From Spirochaetota bacterium (GTDB lineage Bacteria > Spirochaetota > Spirochaetia > Treponematales > Treponemataceae): a DNA stretch of 6,640 bases. Shown here piece by piece: positions 1-5,317 of this stretch (the stretch's first letter is position 1; the number at the start of each line of letters is the position of its first letter). The translations under genes were made by a program, and so were the position numbers. The stretch covers positions 1 to 6,640 of the forward strand of contig JAEZST010000004.1 in NCBI GenBank assembly GCA_023443865.1. Reading direction: 5' to 3'. A model generated the notes under the pieces. It saw only the letters and a list, made by a program, of their open reading frames with translations. It had not been told where the DNA came from and searched no databases.

Positions 1-541
1 TTGACTTGCCGTGCTTCGGAAACCAGTGGCCTGGATCGGCATGGTTACTGGCGATGCCGCGTTTATGCCCCTCGTAATGACCGATAATAACGCCATCTGC
101 CATCGGGTCGAGATTATACTCCTTGCAAAGATAGGCACACAGTTCGGTGGCTTCCTTGTAGACTGCGTTGAAATAGGCTTTGTCGGTTAGGCCATCCTCG
201 CAGATTTCAAAACTTGTGTGACTGTCATTGACCGATCCTTTTGAGCCGGAAGCCCCATGCCAACCGCGATGATTCCACGGCAGTGTCTGATAGGTAGCAA
301 TACTGCCATCAGCCAGTTTTCCGATGAAGCCATGTACGCAGACCTGCCGACCGTCCGGTTTGTCTTGATTCCAGTGGTTGTTATATTGATTCTTGCCAAG
401 CAATCCATCGTCCGGACCCACATAACGACGCAGATTCGGATTGTTCGCGCCGGTGGAGTGAACCATAATGCCTTTGACAGTAATAGTCCTGCCAGCCTTG
501 TAGCAGGCGTTGTTTGTGAATATCAATTTCCGTAGATTCAT
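1..541 (-). CDS. Phage endolysin, N-acetylmuramoyl-L-alanine amidase (Amidase_2/PGRP fold), C-terminus off the window
   Basis: This gene hydrolyses the amide bond between N-acetylmuramic acid and L-alanine in peptidoglycan and would lyse the host at the end of the phage cycle. The 180 visible residues cover an Amidase_2 catalytic domain. Seen are IMVHSTG (residues 25-31), WNHRGWHG (89-96), a GHYEGH segment (154-159) and SNHADPGHW (165-173). By family knowledge H28, H155 (or H167) and D169 are the likely zinc ligands; which of the two later histidines binds zinc is my guess. There is no signal peptide, so export would depend on the holin encoded just upstream. The ATG at 541-539 overlaps the holin stop as ATGA, and an AAAGGA site lies inside the holin 3' end, giving translational coupling. 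The reading frame is open to the left edge, so any C-terminal cell-wall-binding domain is out of view. The family call is firm. Confidence 0.93.
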   Translation of the reverse strand, partial: MNLRKLIFTNNACYKAGRTITVKGIMVHSTGANNPNLRRYVGPDDGLLGKNQYNNHWNQDKPDGRQVCVHGFIGKLADGSIATYQTLPWNHRGWHGASGSKGSVNDSHTSFEICEDGLTDKAYFNAVYKEATELCAYLCKEYNLDPMADGVIIGHYEGHKRGIASNHADPGHWFPKHGKS

Positions 542-948
542 TTCTGTTCATCCTTTCCATGAAGTTGTGCCAGCACATCTTTTAACTTGGCAGGCACGGG
601 TAACCCAATAGCCGTGGCATTCTCAATGAGAGAAATTCCCTCATTAGCAATGTAGAAGAAGATAATCGCCGTCCGAAGTGGTGCTCCCGTGCCGCCGAGC
701 AGATAGGTGTCGATGAGATGACCAATGCCGACCACAAGGAATAGCGCTACCTTCTTGGCGATACCCTGCGCTCCGATTCTGCTGGACAGTTTTTTCTCCA
801 CAATTGCCCGAAGCACGCCCGTGATGTAGTCGACGACCACGAAGGCGATAAGCGCATAAAGGAAGCCGTCCAATCCGCCCAAAAACCAGCCAAGTGTACC
901 TCCGATGGCTGCAAATGCAACCTGAATCCAGTTCCAAATCTCTTTCAT
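538..948 (-). CDS. Phage holin (toxin secretion/phage lysis holin family, Phage_holin_4_1 type)
   Basis: This 136-residue membrane protein is expected to form the lesion that lets the adjacent amidase reach the cell wall. Four hydrophobic segments can be read at about residues 4-24, 28-50, 66-84 and 91-111. They are separated by a basic loop (EKKLSSR, 51-57), and the charged C-terminus ends GKDEQK. Family-type signatures are DYITG (40-44) and YIANEGISLIEN (99-110). I chose the ATG at 948-946, not the longer upstream ORF, because a perfect AGGAGGT ribosome site lies nine bases before it. The upstream extension also runs through a terminator hairpin and has no membrane-protein character. The gene lies directly downstream of an intrinsic terminator, so its expression probably needs read-through or antitermination late in infection. 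The four-base ATGA overlap with the endolysin makes a compact holin-endolysin lysis cassette. Confidence 0.92.
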   Translation of the reverse strand: MKEIWNWIQVAFAAIGGTLGWFLGGLDGFLYALIAFVVVDYITGVLRAIVEKKLSSRIGAQGIAKKVALFLVVGIGHLIDTYLLGGTGAPLRTAIIFFYIANEGISLIENATAIGLPVPAKLKDVLAQLHGKDEQK

Positions 949-975
949 TTTCGTTTTACCTCCTGTTTTTTGCAT

Positions 976-1002
976 AAAAAACGCCTGCTGAATATGCAGG
1001 CG
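976..1002 (-). terminator. Intrinsic terminator between the GH18 gene and the holin
   Basis: On the minus strand a perfect 7-bp GC-rich stem, CGCCTGC / GCAGGCG (1002-996 and 988-982), closes a 7-base loop and is followed directly by six T residues (981-976). It lies 27 bases past the GH18 stop codon and just before the holin ribosome site. It would partly end tail-module transcription before the lysis genes. Confidence 0.85.
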
Positions 1003-1028
1003 CGAATGCCAATATGAATGATTACTCT

Positions 1029-3500
1029 TTAACTCTGTTTTGGGAGTGCCTCCCAAAGTCGCAAGTCTTCCTGACCGAGTGACCATAGGGCAAAACCACG
1101 CAACCGCCATCGGTATGCCGCTTCATTTGCCCAGTAGACAATCGAGTCCACGTCTTGGTAGTAGACAATTCCAAAACCATCCCCATCACCGAGGAATACC
1201 CTCGAACACCAGACGTTGATGTCACGTGGCGTAAATTTTGCCGTGTAGTCAGCGTTGCATGGAATGTATAGCATTGCTGAATGCACGAAGTCATAGTCCA
1301 TAGAGATATCCTCGCTTCGGGTAGCGGATTCCTCCACATCTGAGGTAAGCGTGAATACCTCGAATTCACTGTCCCATGTCACGCTACTCCGGGCGATCCT
1401 GCCGTAGTTTTTGGTAGTACCGTTTGGCATTGTTACATCAAAGGCTTCATACGGCTCGTAAGTCCAGGCATCGCCTAAACGCAGAAGTTCACACTTGATT
1501 TCATTATCCGACTGAATGCCGCAATAACCACTTGCTGGTGATACCGTGGCTGTGAAGCGGAGGGTGTTACTGTTACCGGAATAGACCCTCACACTGTTGT
1601 CGCGTTTCCTCATTTCAATGAGATACATATTGGGGTTTGTGCGGATGTCGGTGGCAAGTGTTTTAGCGTAAGCTGCACCATAACTGCCGAGCAAAATAGA
1701 GTCTTGATAGAGTTCCACTCGCTCAGTGTCGATGTTGATACAACAGAAGATGTCGCCGATAAATACCCCGGCGCGCCCGCTCCCGTTGTGAGGGAAGGCA
1801 AGCCGTGCTCGAAGGTGAACGTCGGAGAAACCGTCATATCTCCAGGCAAGTTGGCCACTACCTTCCAACTGTGAATAAACCCTGCCGGATGCATATTCAT
1901 CGCTTCGCCAGACTGCCCAACTGCCTGAAAGTGTAGTCCAGTAAGTGCTTTGCAGCGTGATTGGGTCTTGGAAGTCCTCATACCACACCAGAGCCGAATC
2001 GGGTTTTCGCCGCAGAATCTCGGTGGTCAGTTTGAAGCCTTTGTCCGGCACAGCCATATTCCCGTTCACGTCCTTGAAGCTACGAGGAGAGAGTTCAAAG
2101 GTAGCCGAACCTGCCGAGGGCTGTTCAGAAAACGATGAGCAAAGACGAAAGCCATATAACTGCGCGCCCACCACACCGCCATCAACGGTGATGGTATGTT
2201 CTCCTGCCGACAAGCTGCGTCCTTTAGCAAGAATCGCCCAGAAGGTGCTTCTCCAATACGGCCACCATAGACGGTTTTCGTAAAAGCCGACCGAGGAACC
2301 GTCAAGGGAGATGTTGATACCGTTCTTGTCCCAATACGGATAGCAGATACGGACTGCGACATCATAAATTCCCGATTGTGGAACGGTAAAATCGTAGGTT
2401 GCTGTACCCATTTCAGATGAGAGCGTAATCATTCCGTTGCCGATCACCACGCCCTCTGTGTAACTATCCGGCTCGCCGTCGCGGTCAATATAGATTGTGC
2501 CAAACTCTGCCTTTTGTGTTTTCCCGTAGCAAGTTAAGTATCGACGGCGGTTGTATGTTTCCCCGATTATTGGAGCTTCTCGGCTGGTTGCATCGCCACC
2601 CTCAGCATAATCGTAGACTTGAGGGAGCATATACGGTACCTGATCGTAATCGTCCCAGTAGGCAAGCCACGGTATCATCGGCTGCGGAGGAGCATTACCT
2701 GTAAAGTTATAGCCGCCCTCCGCCCATATTTTGGCGGCGTAGTAGGTAAGCGACACGCCACGATACGTCTGGCCGAGGTCGGCAGGGTTTGTATATATCT
2801 GCCACTCCCAACCGTAACCCGGTAAACCCATATAGATCTTTTGCGGATTCATTACTCTGGCGGCATAATCATAAACGCCGACAAGCCAGTCCCGTGGAGA
2901 GACAGGACCCGGTGCGCTGCCTGCCCAGGCCATACCGTATGACATAATTGCTGCCGTGTCACAGTAAGCATCGAGATCGGCATAGACGCACCAGTTCTCG
3001 CCGCCGACTGAGCCTTGGACGCCCGTCATACCGGGCAAACAGATATTGACCAGTTTGGCAGGATTGTACGCTTTGACGGTTTGGTAAATGTCGCTGAAGA
3101 GAATATTTGCCGCATCCTTGTTCTCATATCCACCGCCGCGTTCCAAGTCGATATCCACACCAGCACACCACGGATATTTCTGCATGATCCGTACCAATTC
3201 GGAGAGAAACTTCGTCTTTGCGCCACTTTCGTTATTCCGCAGAGCAGTGAAGATAGAAGCTGCGCCGTGGTTCATTACAGTGAGAAACCACCGCACTTTA
3301 GGCCATTTATTGATGTACGGCATCATGCCGGATATCGGCGTCCCTGTTTCGGTTATCGTTCCTGTTATGTCCACCTCGAAGGTGAAGATGCCGATGGCTT
3401 CAAAGCGGTCGCCGTAATTGTTCAAGGCTTGGTGCATTCGGGTGTTGCCCATGAACGACCATATCATGCACTTCTTGCCCTTAAGATAATCCCTGCTCAT
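1029..3500 (-). CDS. Phage GH18-family glycosidase with inserted carbohydrate-binding-like and concanavalin-like domains
   Basis: This 823-residue protein probably cleaves beta-1,4-linked amino sugars (an endo-N-acetylglucosaminidase acting on peptidoglycan, or a chitinase-like enzyme) and is probably carried on the tail. The N-terminal barrel shows the GH18 catalytic motif VDIDLE at residues 115-120 with E120 as acid. It also shows IMSYGMAW (185-192) and KIYMGLPGYGWEW (221-233), typical of strands 6 and 7. Residues about 335-456 look like a CBM6/35 beta-sandwich rich in Tyr and Trp. Residues about 505-665 look like a concanavalin/LamG-like sandwich. The C-terminal end (about 770-823, with RGFALWSLGQED and W806) reads like the eighth barrel strand and helix of GH18, which implies a split barrel. 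The ATG at 3500-3498 is preferred over a start 50 codons upstream: a GGAAGGAGAT site precedes it, and it overlaps the previous stop as ATGA. No signal peptide is seen. GH18 membership is firm; the ancillary folds are inferred from pattern. Confidence 0.88.
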   Translation of the reverse strand: MSRDYLKGKKCMIWSFMGNTRMHQALNNYGDRFEAIGIFTFEVDITGTITETGTPISGMMPYINKWPKVRWFLTVMNHGAASIFTALRNNESGAKTKFLSELVRIMQKYPWCAGVDIDLERGGGYENKDAANILFSDIYQTVKAYNPAKLVNICLPGMTGVQGSVGGENWCVYADLDAYCDTAAIMSYGMAWAGSAPGPVSPRDWLVGVYDYAARVMNPQKIYMGLPGYGWEWQIYTNPADLGQTYRGVSLTYYAAKIWAEGGYNFTGNAPPQPMIPWLAYWDDYDQVPYMLPQVYDYAEGGDATSREAPIIGETYNRRRYLTCYGKTQKAEFGTIYIDRDGEPDSYTEGVVIGNGMITLSSEMGTATYDFTVPQSGIYDVAVRICYPYWDKNGINISLDGSSVGFYENRLWWPYWRSTFWAILAKGRSLSAGEHTITVDGGVVGAQLYGFRLCSSFSEQPSAGSATFELSPRSFKDVNGNMAVPDKGFKLTTEILRRKPDSALVWYEDFQDPITLQSTYWTTLSGSWAVWRSDEYASGRVYSQLEGSGQLAWRYDGFSDVHLRARLAFPHNGSGRAGVFIGDIFCCINIDTERVELYQDSILLGSYGAAYAKTLATDIRTNPNMYLIEMRKRDNSVRVYSGNSNTLRFTATVSPASGYCGIQSDNEIKCELLRLGDAWTYEPYEAFDVTMPNGTTKNYGRIARSSVTWDSEFEVFTLTSDVEESATRSEDISMDYDFVHSAMLYIPCNADYTAKFTPRDINVWCSRVFLGDGDGFGIVYYQDVDSIVYWANEAAYRWRLRGFALWSLGQEDLRLWEALPKQS

Positions 3501-4099
3501 AGACGCGGATCTCCTTCCATCATTTCTACATATTCGAGGTAGACCCTCGCTGATTTTCCGTTTTCCAGCTTCACGTGGTGCTTGCTGTCGTAAGCGGCGG
3601 TATATTGGTAAAATCCATCCTTTGGCGTGGGATTGCCATTTCGCAGACATTCCCTTGACACAGCTTTCAACGCAAATTCATCACCCGCATTTACCGCCGA
3701 TGTAAATTTGCACTTATGCGAACCCATACCTTGTGAAATTTCAATGCTTCCCGCCGCCATTGGCTGTTTAGGATAGATATAAAAGTTTAGACCCGCCGAG
3801 GTTTCCCCGGTGTTGAAGAGGACGAGGGTCGCGCCGCCACGCACCACGGCATTTTGGTAGCGAGGAGCATTCCCGCTACCTTGAAGCATGGTCAAGGTGT
3901 GCGGTGTATAGCCTGTCAGTTTGTCGCCCTCCTGAAGCTGAAGGTCGGTGAAGTAAATCTCGCCCGTGCAATCGGCAATGAGAGGACGGAGGGTGACGCT
4001 TACAATTCGCTTTTCCTCTTTGAGTTTTAGTACTTCCGCAAAGCGGATGAAGTTGTTGATTATCTTTGCCACCTCCTCCGAAAACGGTGCATAGCTCAA
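3497..4099 (-). CDS. Phage tail/structural protein of unknown function, paralogous beta-sandwich half-module, start region probably altered
   Basis: I do not recognise a named function for this 200-residue protein. Residues 30-63 hold a segment with CTGEIYFTDLQLQEG (44-58), which matches CTGEVFFTDLMLQAG in the 64-residue protein on the other side of the erm cassette. This type of segment is typical of the second half of carbohydrate-binding-like jelly rolls in phage tail proteins. The rest (about 75-200) is beta-rich, with a glycine/aromatic pattern suggesting a second sandwich domain. The gene is coupled to the GH18 gene by an ATGA overlap, so the two products are probably made together as parts of the tail tip. 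The start is odd: the only plausible initiator is TTG at 4099-4097, with no ribosome site before it, and an in-frame stop lies at 4144-4142. This is where the plus-strand cassette abuts, so the native ribosome site was probably lost or displaced. The gene may be poorly translated. Confidence 0.72.
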   Translation of the reverse strand: MSYAPFSEEVAKIINNFIRFAEVLKLKEEKRIVSVTLRPLIADCTGEIYFTDLQLQEGDKLTGYTPHTLTMLQGSGNAPRYQNAVVRGGATLVLFNTGETSAGLNFYIYPKQPMAAGSIEISQGMGSHKCKFTSAVNAGDEFALKAVSRECLRNGNPTPKDGFYQYTAAYDSKHHVKLENGKSARVYLEYVEMMEGDPRL

Positions 4100-4124
4100 A
4101 TGCGAGTGTGTACAAATGCTGAAT

Positions 4125-4153
4125 TTGACAACATAGCCTATTTATTTTATAAT
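4125..4153 (+). promoter_or_regulatory. Consensus housekeeping-sigma promoter for the erm cassette
   Basis: A perfect -35 TTGACA (4125-4130) and a perfect -10 TATAAT (4148-4153) are separated by exactly 17 bases. Transcription should begin near 4160, giving a leader of about 30 bases before the leader-peptide ATG. Such a strong promoter fits an attenuated gene that is held off by a downstream terminator and not by a repressor. It points against the flanking phage genes. Confidence 0.9.
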
Positions 4154-4189
4154 GAAAACCAATCTATATTTGGAGGCTTGAATACACCT

Positions 4190-4219
4190 ATGAGTGGAAT
4201 CTTTCGGACTCGTCAATAA
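4190..4219 (+). CDS. Erm leader peptide MSGIFRTRQ (macrolide-sensing attenuator ORF)
   Basis: The nine codons ATG AGT GGA ATC TTT CGG ACT CGT CAA end in TAA and lie between the promoter and the terminator hairpin. The peptide contains Arg6-Thr7-Arg8. From established knowledge, Arg/Lys-X-Arg/Lys motifs stall ribosomes that carry a macrolide, and in the ErmD leader the Arg-Leu-Arg motif occupies, from memory, the same residues 6-8. By analogy a drug-bound ribosome would stop with Thr7 (4208-4210) in the P site. A GGAGG ribosome site lies at 4172-4176, giving a rather long 13-base spacer. An in-frame TTG at 4178-4180 is too close to that site to be a good start. The stop codon is one base before the terminator stem, the spacing expected for attenuation. 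The regulatory role is inferred from architecture. Confidence 0.85.
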   Translation: MSGIFRTRQ

Positions 4220-4220
4220 G

Positions 4221-4278
4221 GTGCACTAAACAAACGGAAGCGTAAAATACTCTTCCTTTAGTTTTGTGCACTTTTTTT
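4221..4278 (+). terminator. Attenuator: intrinsic terminator in the erm leader
   Basis: The arms 4221-4240 and 4252-4271 can pair over 20 positions with only three mismatches around an 11-base loop (4241-4251), and seven T residues follow (4272-4278). The base of the stem is GTGCAC paired with GTGCAC. A ribosome stalled on leader codon 7 would reach to about 4224 and mask the GC-rich foot of the stem, so RNA polymerase could continue into erm. Without drug the hairpin should form and end transcription. Read from sequence, this is one of the clearest elements in the window. Confidence 0.92.
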
Positions 4279-4309
4279 CGACCCGAATAGAATCGAAAGA
4301 GGTGTATTT
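4272..4309 (+). promoter_or_regulatory. erm ribosome-binding site within alternative RNA pairings
   Basis: The erm ribosome site AAAGAGGTG (4296-4304) lies ten bases before the ATG, measured from the end of GAGG. Two competing structures could hide it. One is a local hairpin of 4272-4281 with 4293-4302, which includes the perfect TTTCGA/TCGAAA core at 4276-4281 and 4293-4298. The other is a long-range duplex of 4181-4189 (AATACACCT) with 4300-4308 (AGGTGTATT), nine Watson-Crick pairs, helped by CTTTCG (4201-4206) with CGAAAG (4294-4299). This suggests translational control on top of the terminator. It is a prediction by eye. Confidence 0.6.
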
Positions 4310-4312
4310 TTT

Positions 4313-5104
4313 ATGTCTAAAAATAGAAACCAAGGGCAAAATCCGCCCATTTGTGTATCCCAAAATTACCTGACCAGCTACAAAACAATAAAAAAATTGC
4401 TTCATAAAACCAGTATCACCGCAGGTGATCATGTGATTGAAATAGGCCCCGGTAAAGGCCATATTACTGGTTTACTCCTTGAAAACTGCCAGAAAGTAAG
4501 CGCTATTGAAGTTGACAAAAAGCTTTATGGAAGGCTTCTTGAAAAATTCAGTGATGCCGAAAACCTCGACCTTTATCATCAGGACTTCCTGCAATGGCGG
4601 CTTCCTGCTTCTGTGGACTATAAGGTTTTTGCAAACATTCCTTTTTTCCATACCACCAGCATATTGCGCAAGCTGACGGAAAGCAAAAACCCACCAACAG
4701 AAGCATGGTTAACGATGGAAAAGGGTGCGGCCAAGCGTTTCATGGGAACCTCGCGTGAAAGCCTGCGGTCACTCATGATAAAGCCAGTATTCGATCTTGA
4801 AATCGTCTACCATTTTCGCCGGGAGGATTTTCATCCGAAGCCCGGCGTAGACGTGGTATTGCTCCATCTGAATAAAAAGGCACAACCAGATGTATCGCCA
4901 GTCCAATGGCTTGCTTACGAGCGCTTTGTCTCAGCCGGCCTACGAAGCAATGGTGCCGAATTACGACGCATGTTTACAAAAAAGCAGTTGTCCAGAGCAT
5001 TTCGAGAAGCTGGCATACATGGTTACGCCTCTGGGGAAATGCTTTATGTGCAATGGCTCTGCCTTTTCCGATGCTACTACAAGCATGTACTTCGCAAAGA
5101 CTGA
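4313..5104 (+). CDS. erm: Erm-type 23S rRNA (adenine-N6)-methyltransferase, MLS-B resistance
   Basis: The enzyme transfers methyl groups from S-adenosylmethionine to N6 of a 23S rRNA adenine (A2058 in E. coli numbering). This blocks macrolide, lincosamide and streptogramin B binding. The 263 residues show the full rRNA adenine methylase pattern: QNYL (17-20), EIGPGKG (43-49, SAM-binding loop), acidic IEVD (65-68), HQDF (89-92), the catalytic NIPF (108-111), MEKGAAKRF (135-143), FHPKPGVD (173-180) and MFTKKQL near the C-terminus. Length is normal for Erm. It resembles the ErmD-like branch in MEKGAAKRF, but I cannot assign it to a named class, so it may be an undesignated one. KsgA, the related housekeeping dimethylase, is less likely because of NIPF and the upstream leader-peptide attenuator. 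The ATG at 4313 follows AAAGAGGTG. The stop falls one base before the convergent tail-gene stop, and no terminator follows, so transcripts should run antisense into tail genes. Drug inducibility is inferred. Confidence 0.93.
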   Translation: MSKNRNQGQNPPICVSQNYLTSYKTIKKLLHKTSITAGDHVIEIGPGKGHITGLLLENCQKVSAIEVDKKLYGRLLEKFSDAENLDLYHQDFLQWRLPASVDYKVFANIPFFHTTSILRKLTESKNPPTEAWLTMEKGAAKRFMGTSRESLRSLMIKPVFDLEIVYHFRREDFHPKPGVDVVLLHLNKKAQPDVSPVQWLAYERFVSAGLRSNGAELRRMFTKKQLSRAFREAGIHGYASGEMLYVQWLCLFRCYYKHVLRKD

Positions 5105-5105
5105 A

Positions 5106-5300
5106 TCACCCATCCAGTGTCCACCTAATTTCACAGACGTGGCCGACCCAGCCTGTGGCGACGATACCTGCTTGCAACATTAGATCAGTGAAGAACACCT
5201 CTCCCGTACAGTTCTGTATAACAAGACGGATGGTGATGGAGCGCAGCCTGCCGTAGCCTTTGGGTGAAGCGTCTCGCGCCACTTGTTGAAAAGATACCAT
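5106..5300 (-). CDS. Small phage tail-region protein with a half jelly-roll motif
   Basis: This 64-residue protein begins at the ATG at 5300-5298 behind GAGGGCGGTGA, 17 bases after the preceding tail gene stops. The core CTGEVFFTDLMLQAG (31-45) is a jelly-roll-type segment that recurs in the 200-residue protein beyond the erm cassette. The C-terminal part contains TGWVGHV (49-55) and ends WTLDG. The preceding gene ends in what reads as the first half of such a sandwich, so this may be the split-off second half of that domain, either as a natural separate gene or after an old frameshift. The stop at 5108-5106 is one base from the erm stop in the other strand, so the end of the gene touches the insertion junction. 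Exact function unknown; a tail-tip role is inferred from position. Confidence 0.7.
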   Translation of the reverse strand: MVSFQQVARDASPKGYGRLRSITIRLVIQNCTGEVFFTDLMLQAGIVATGWVGHVCEIRWTLDG

Positions 5301-5317
5301 GTGAAATCACCGCCCTC

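Larger units (their letters stand above)
4100..5105 (+). mobile_element. Putative inserted resistance cassette (moron-like cargo) with no visible transposition genes
   Basis: About 1.0 kb holding a promoter, leader, attenuator and erm sits in reverse orientation between two tail genes that are otherwise packed tightly. Only the trinucleotide AAT is shared at the two junctions (4099-4101 and 5104-5106), which is too short to be convincing as a target duplication. I see no transposase, integrase, terminal inverted repeats or recombination site. The boundaries are inferred from where phage coding frames end and resume. An old recombination event that has lost its mobility signals is as likely as a transposition. 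Confidence 0.5.

Noticed and set aside
949..1110. Upstream extension of the holin frame
   Set aside because: It passes through the terminator hairpin and the end of the GH18 gene; the perfect AGGAGGT site marks the ATG at 948 as the start.
3015..3542. Plus-strand open frame of 175 codons opposite the GH18 gene
   Set aside because: It lies entirely antisense to the conserved GH18 catalytic region, has no ribosome site, and its translation resembles no domain. It is a shadow of the real gene.
3501..3650. Fifty-codon N-terminal extension of the GH18 frame
   Set aside because: It overlaps the coding end of the 200-residue protein and has no protein-like character. The ATG at 3500 has a good ribosome site and an ATGA coupling.
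4130..4175. Minus-strand promoter (TATAAA-like) that could restore transcription of the 200-residue and GH18 genes
   Set aside because: There is an AT-rich -10-like element but no -35 element at a suitable distance.
4313..5104. KsgA (16S rRNA dimethyladenosine transferase) in place of Erm
   Set aside because: KsgA is a housekeeping gene without a leader-peptide attenuator and usually has NLPY; this gene has NIPF and a full macrolide-type attenuator.
4085..5110. Inverted repeats at the cassette ends, from loose similarity of TGCGA...TGCT in the two outward sequences
   Set aside because: The match needs gaps, its length is too short to exceed chance, and it does not sit symmetrically at the inferred junctions.
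4890..5256. Two plus-strand frames overlapping the erm 3' end and running into the tail gene
   Set aside because: They are out of frame with the clear Erm motifs, lack ribosome sites and cross the junction into antisense phage sequence.
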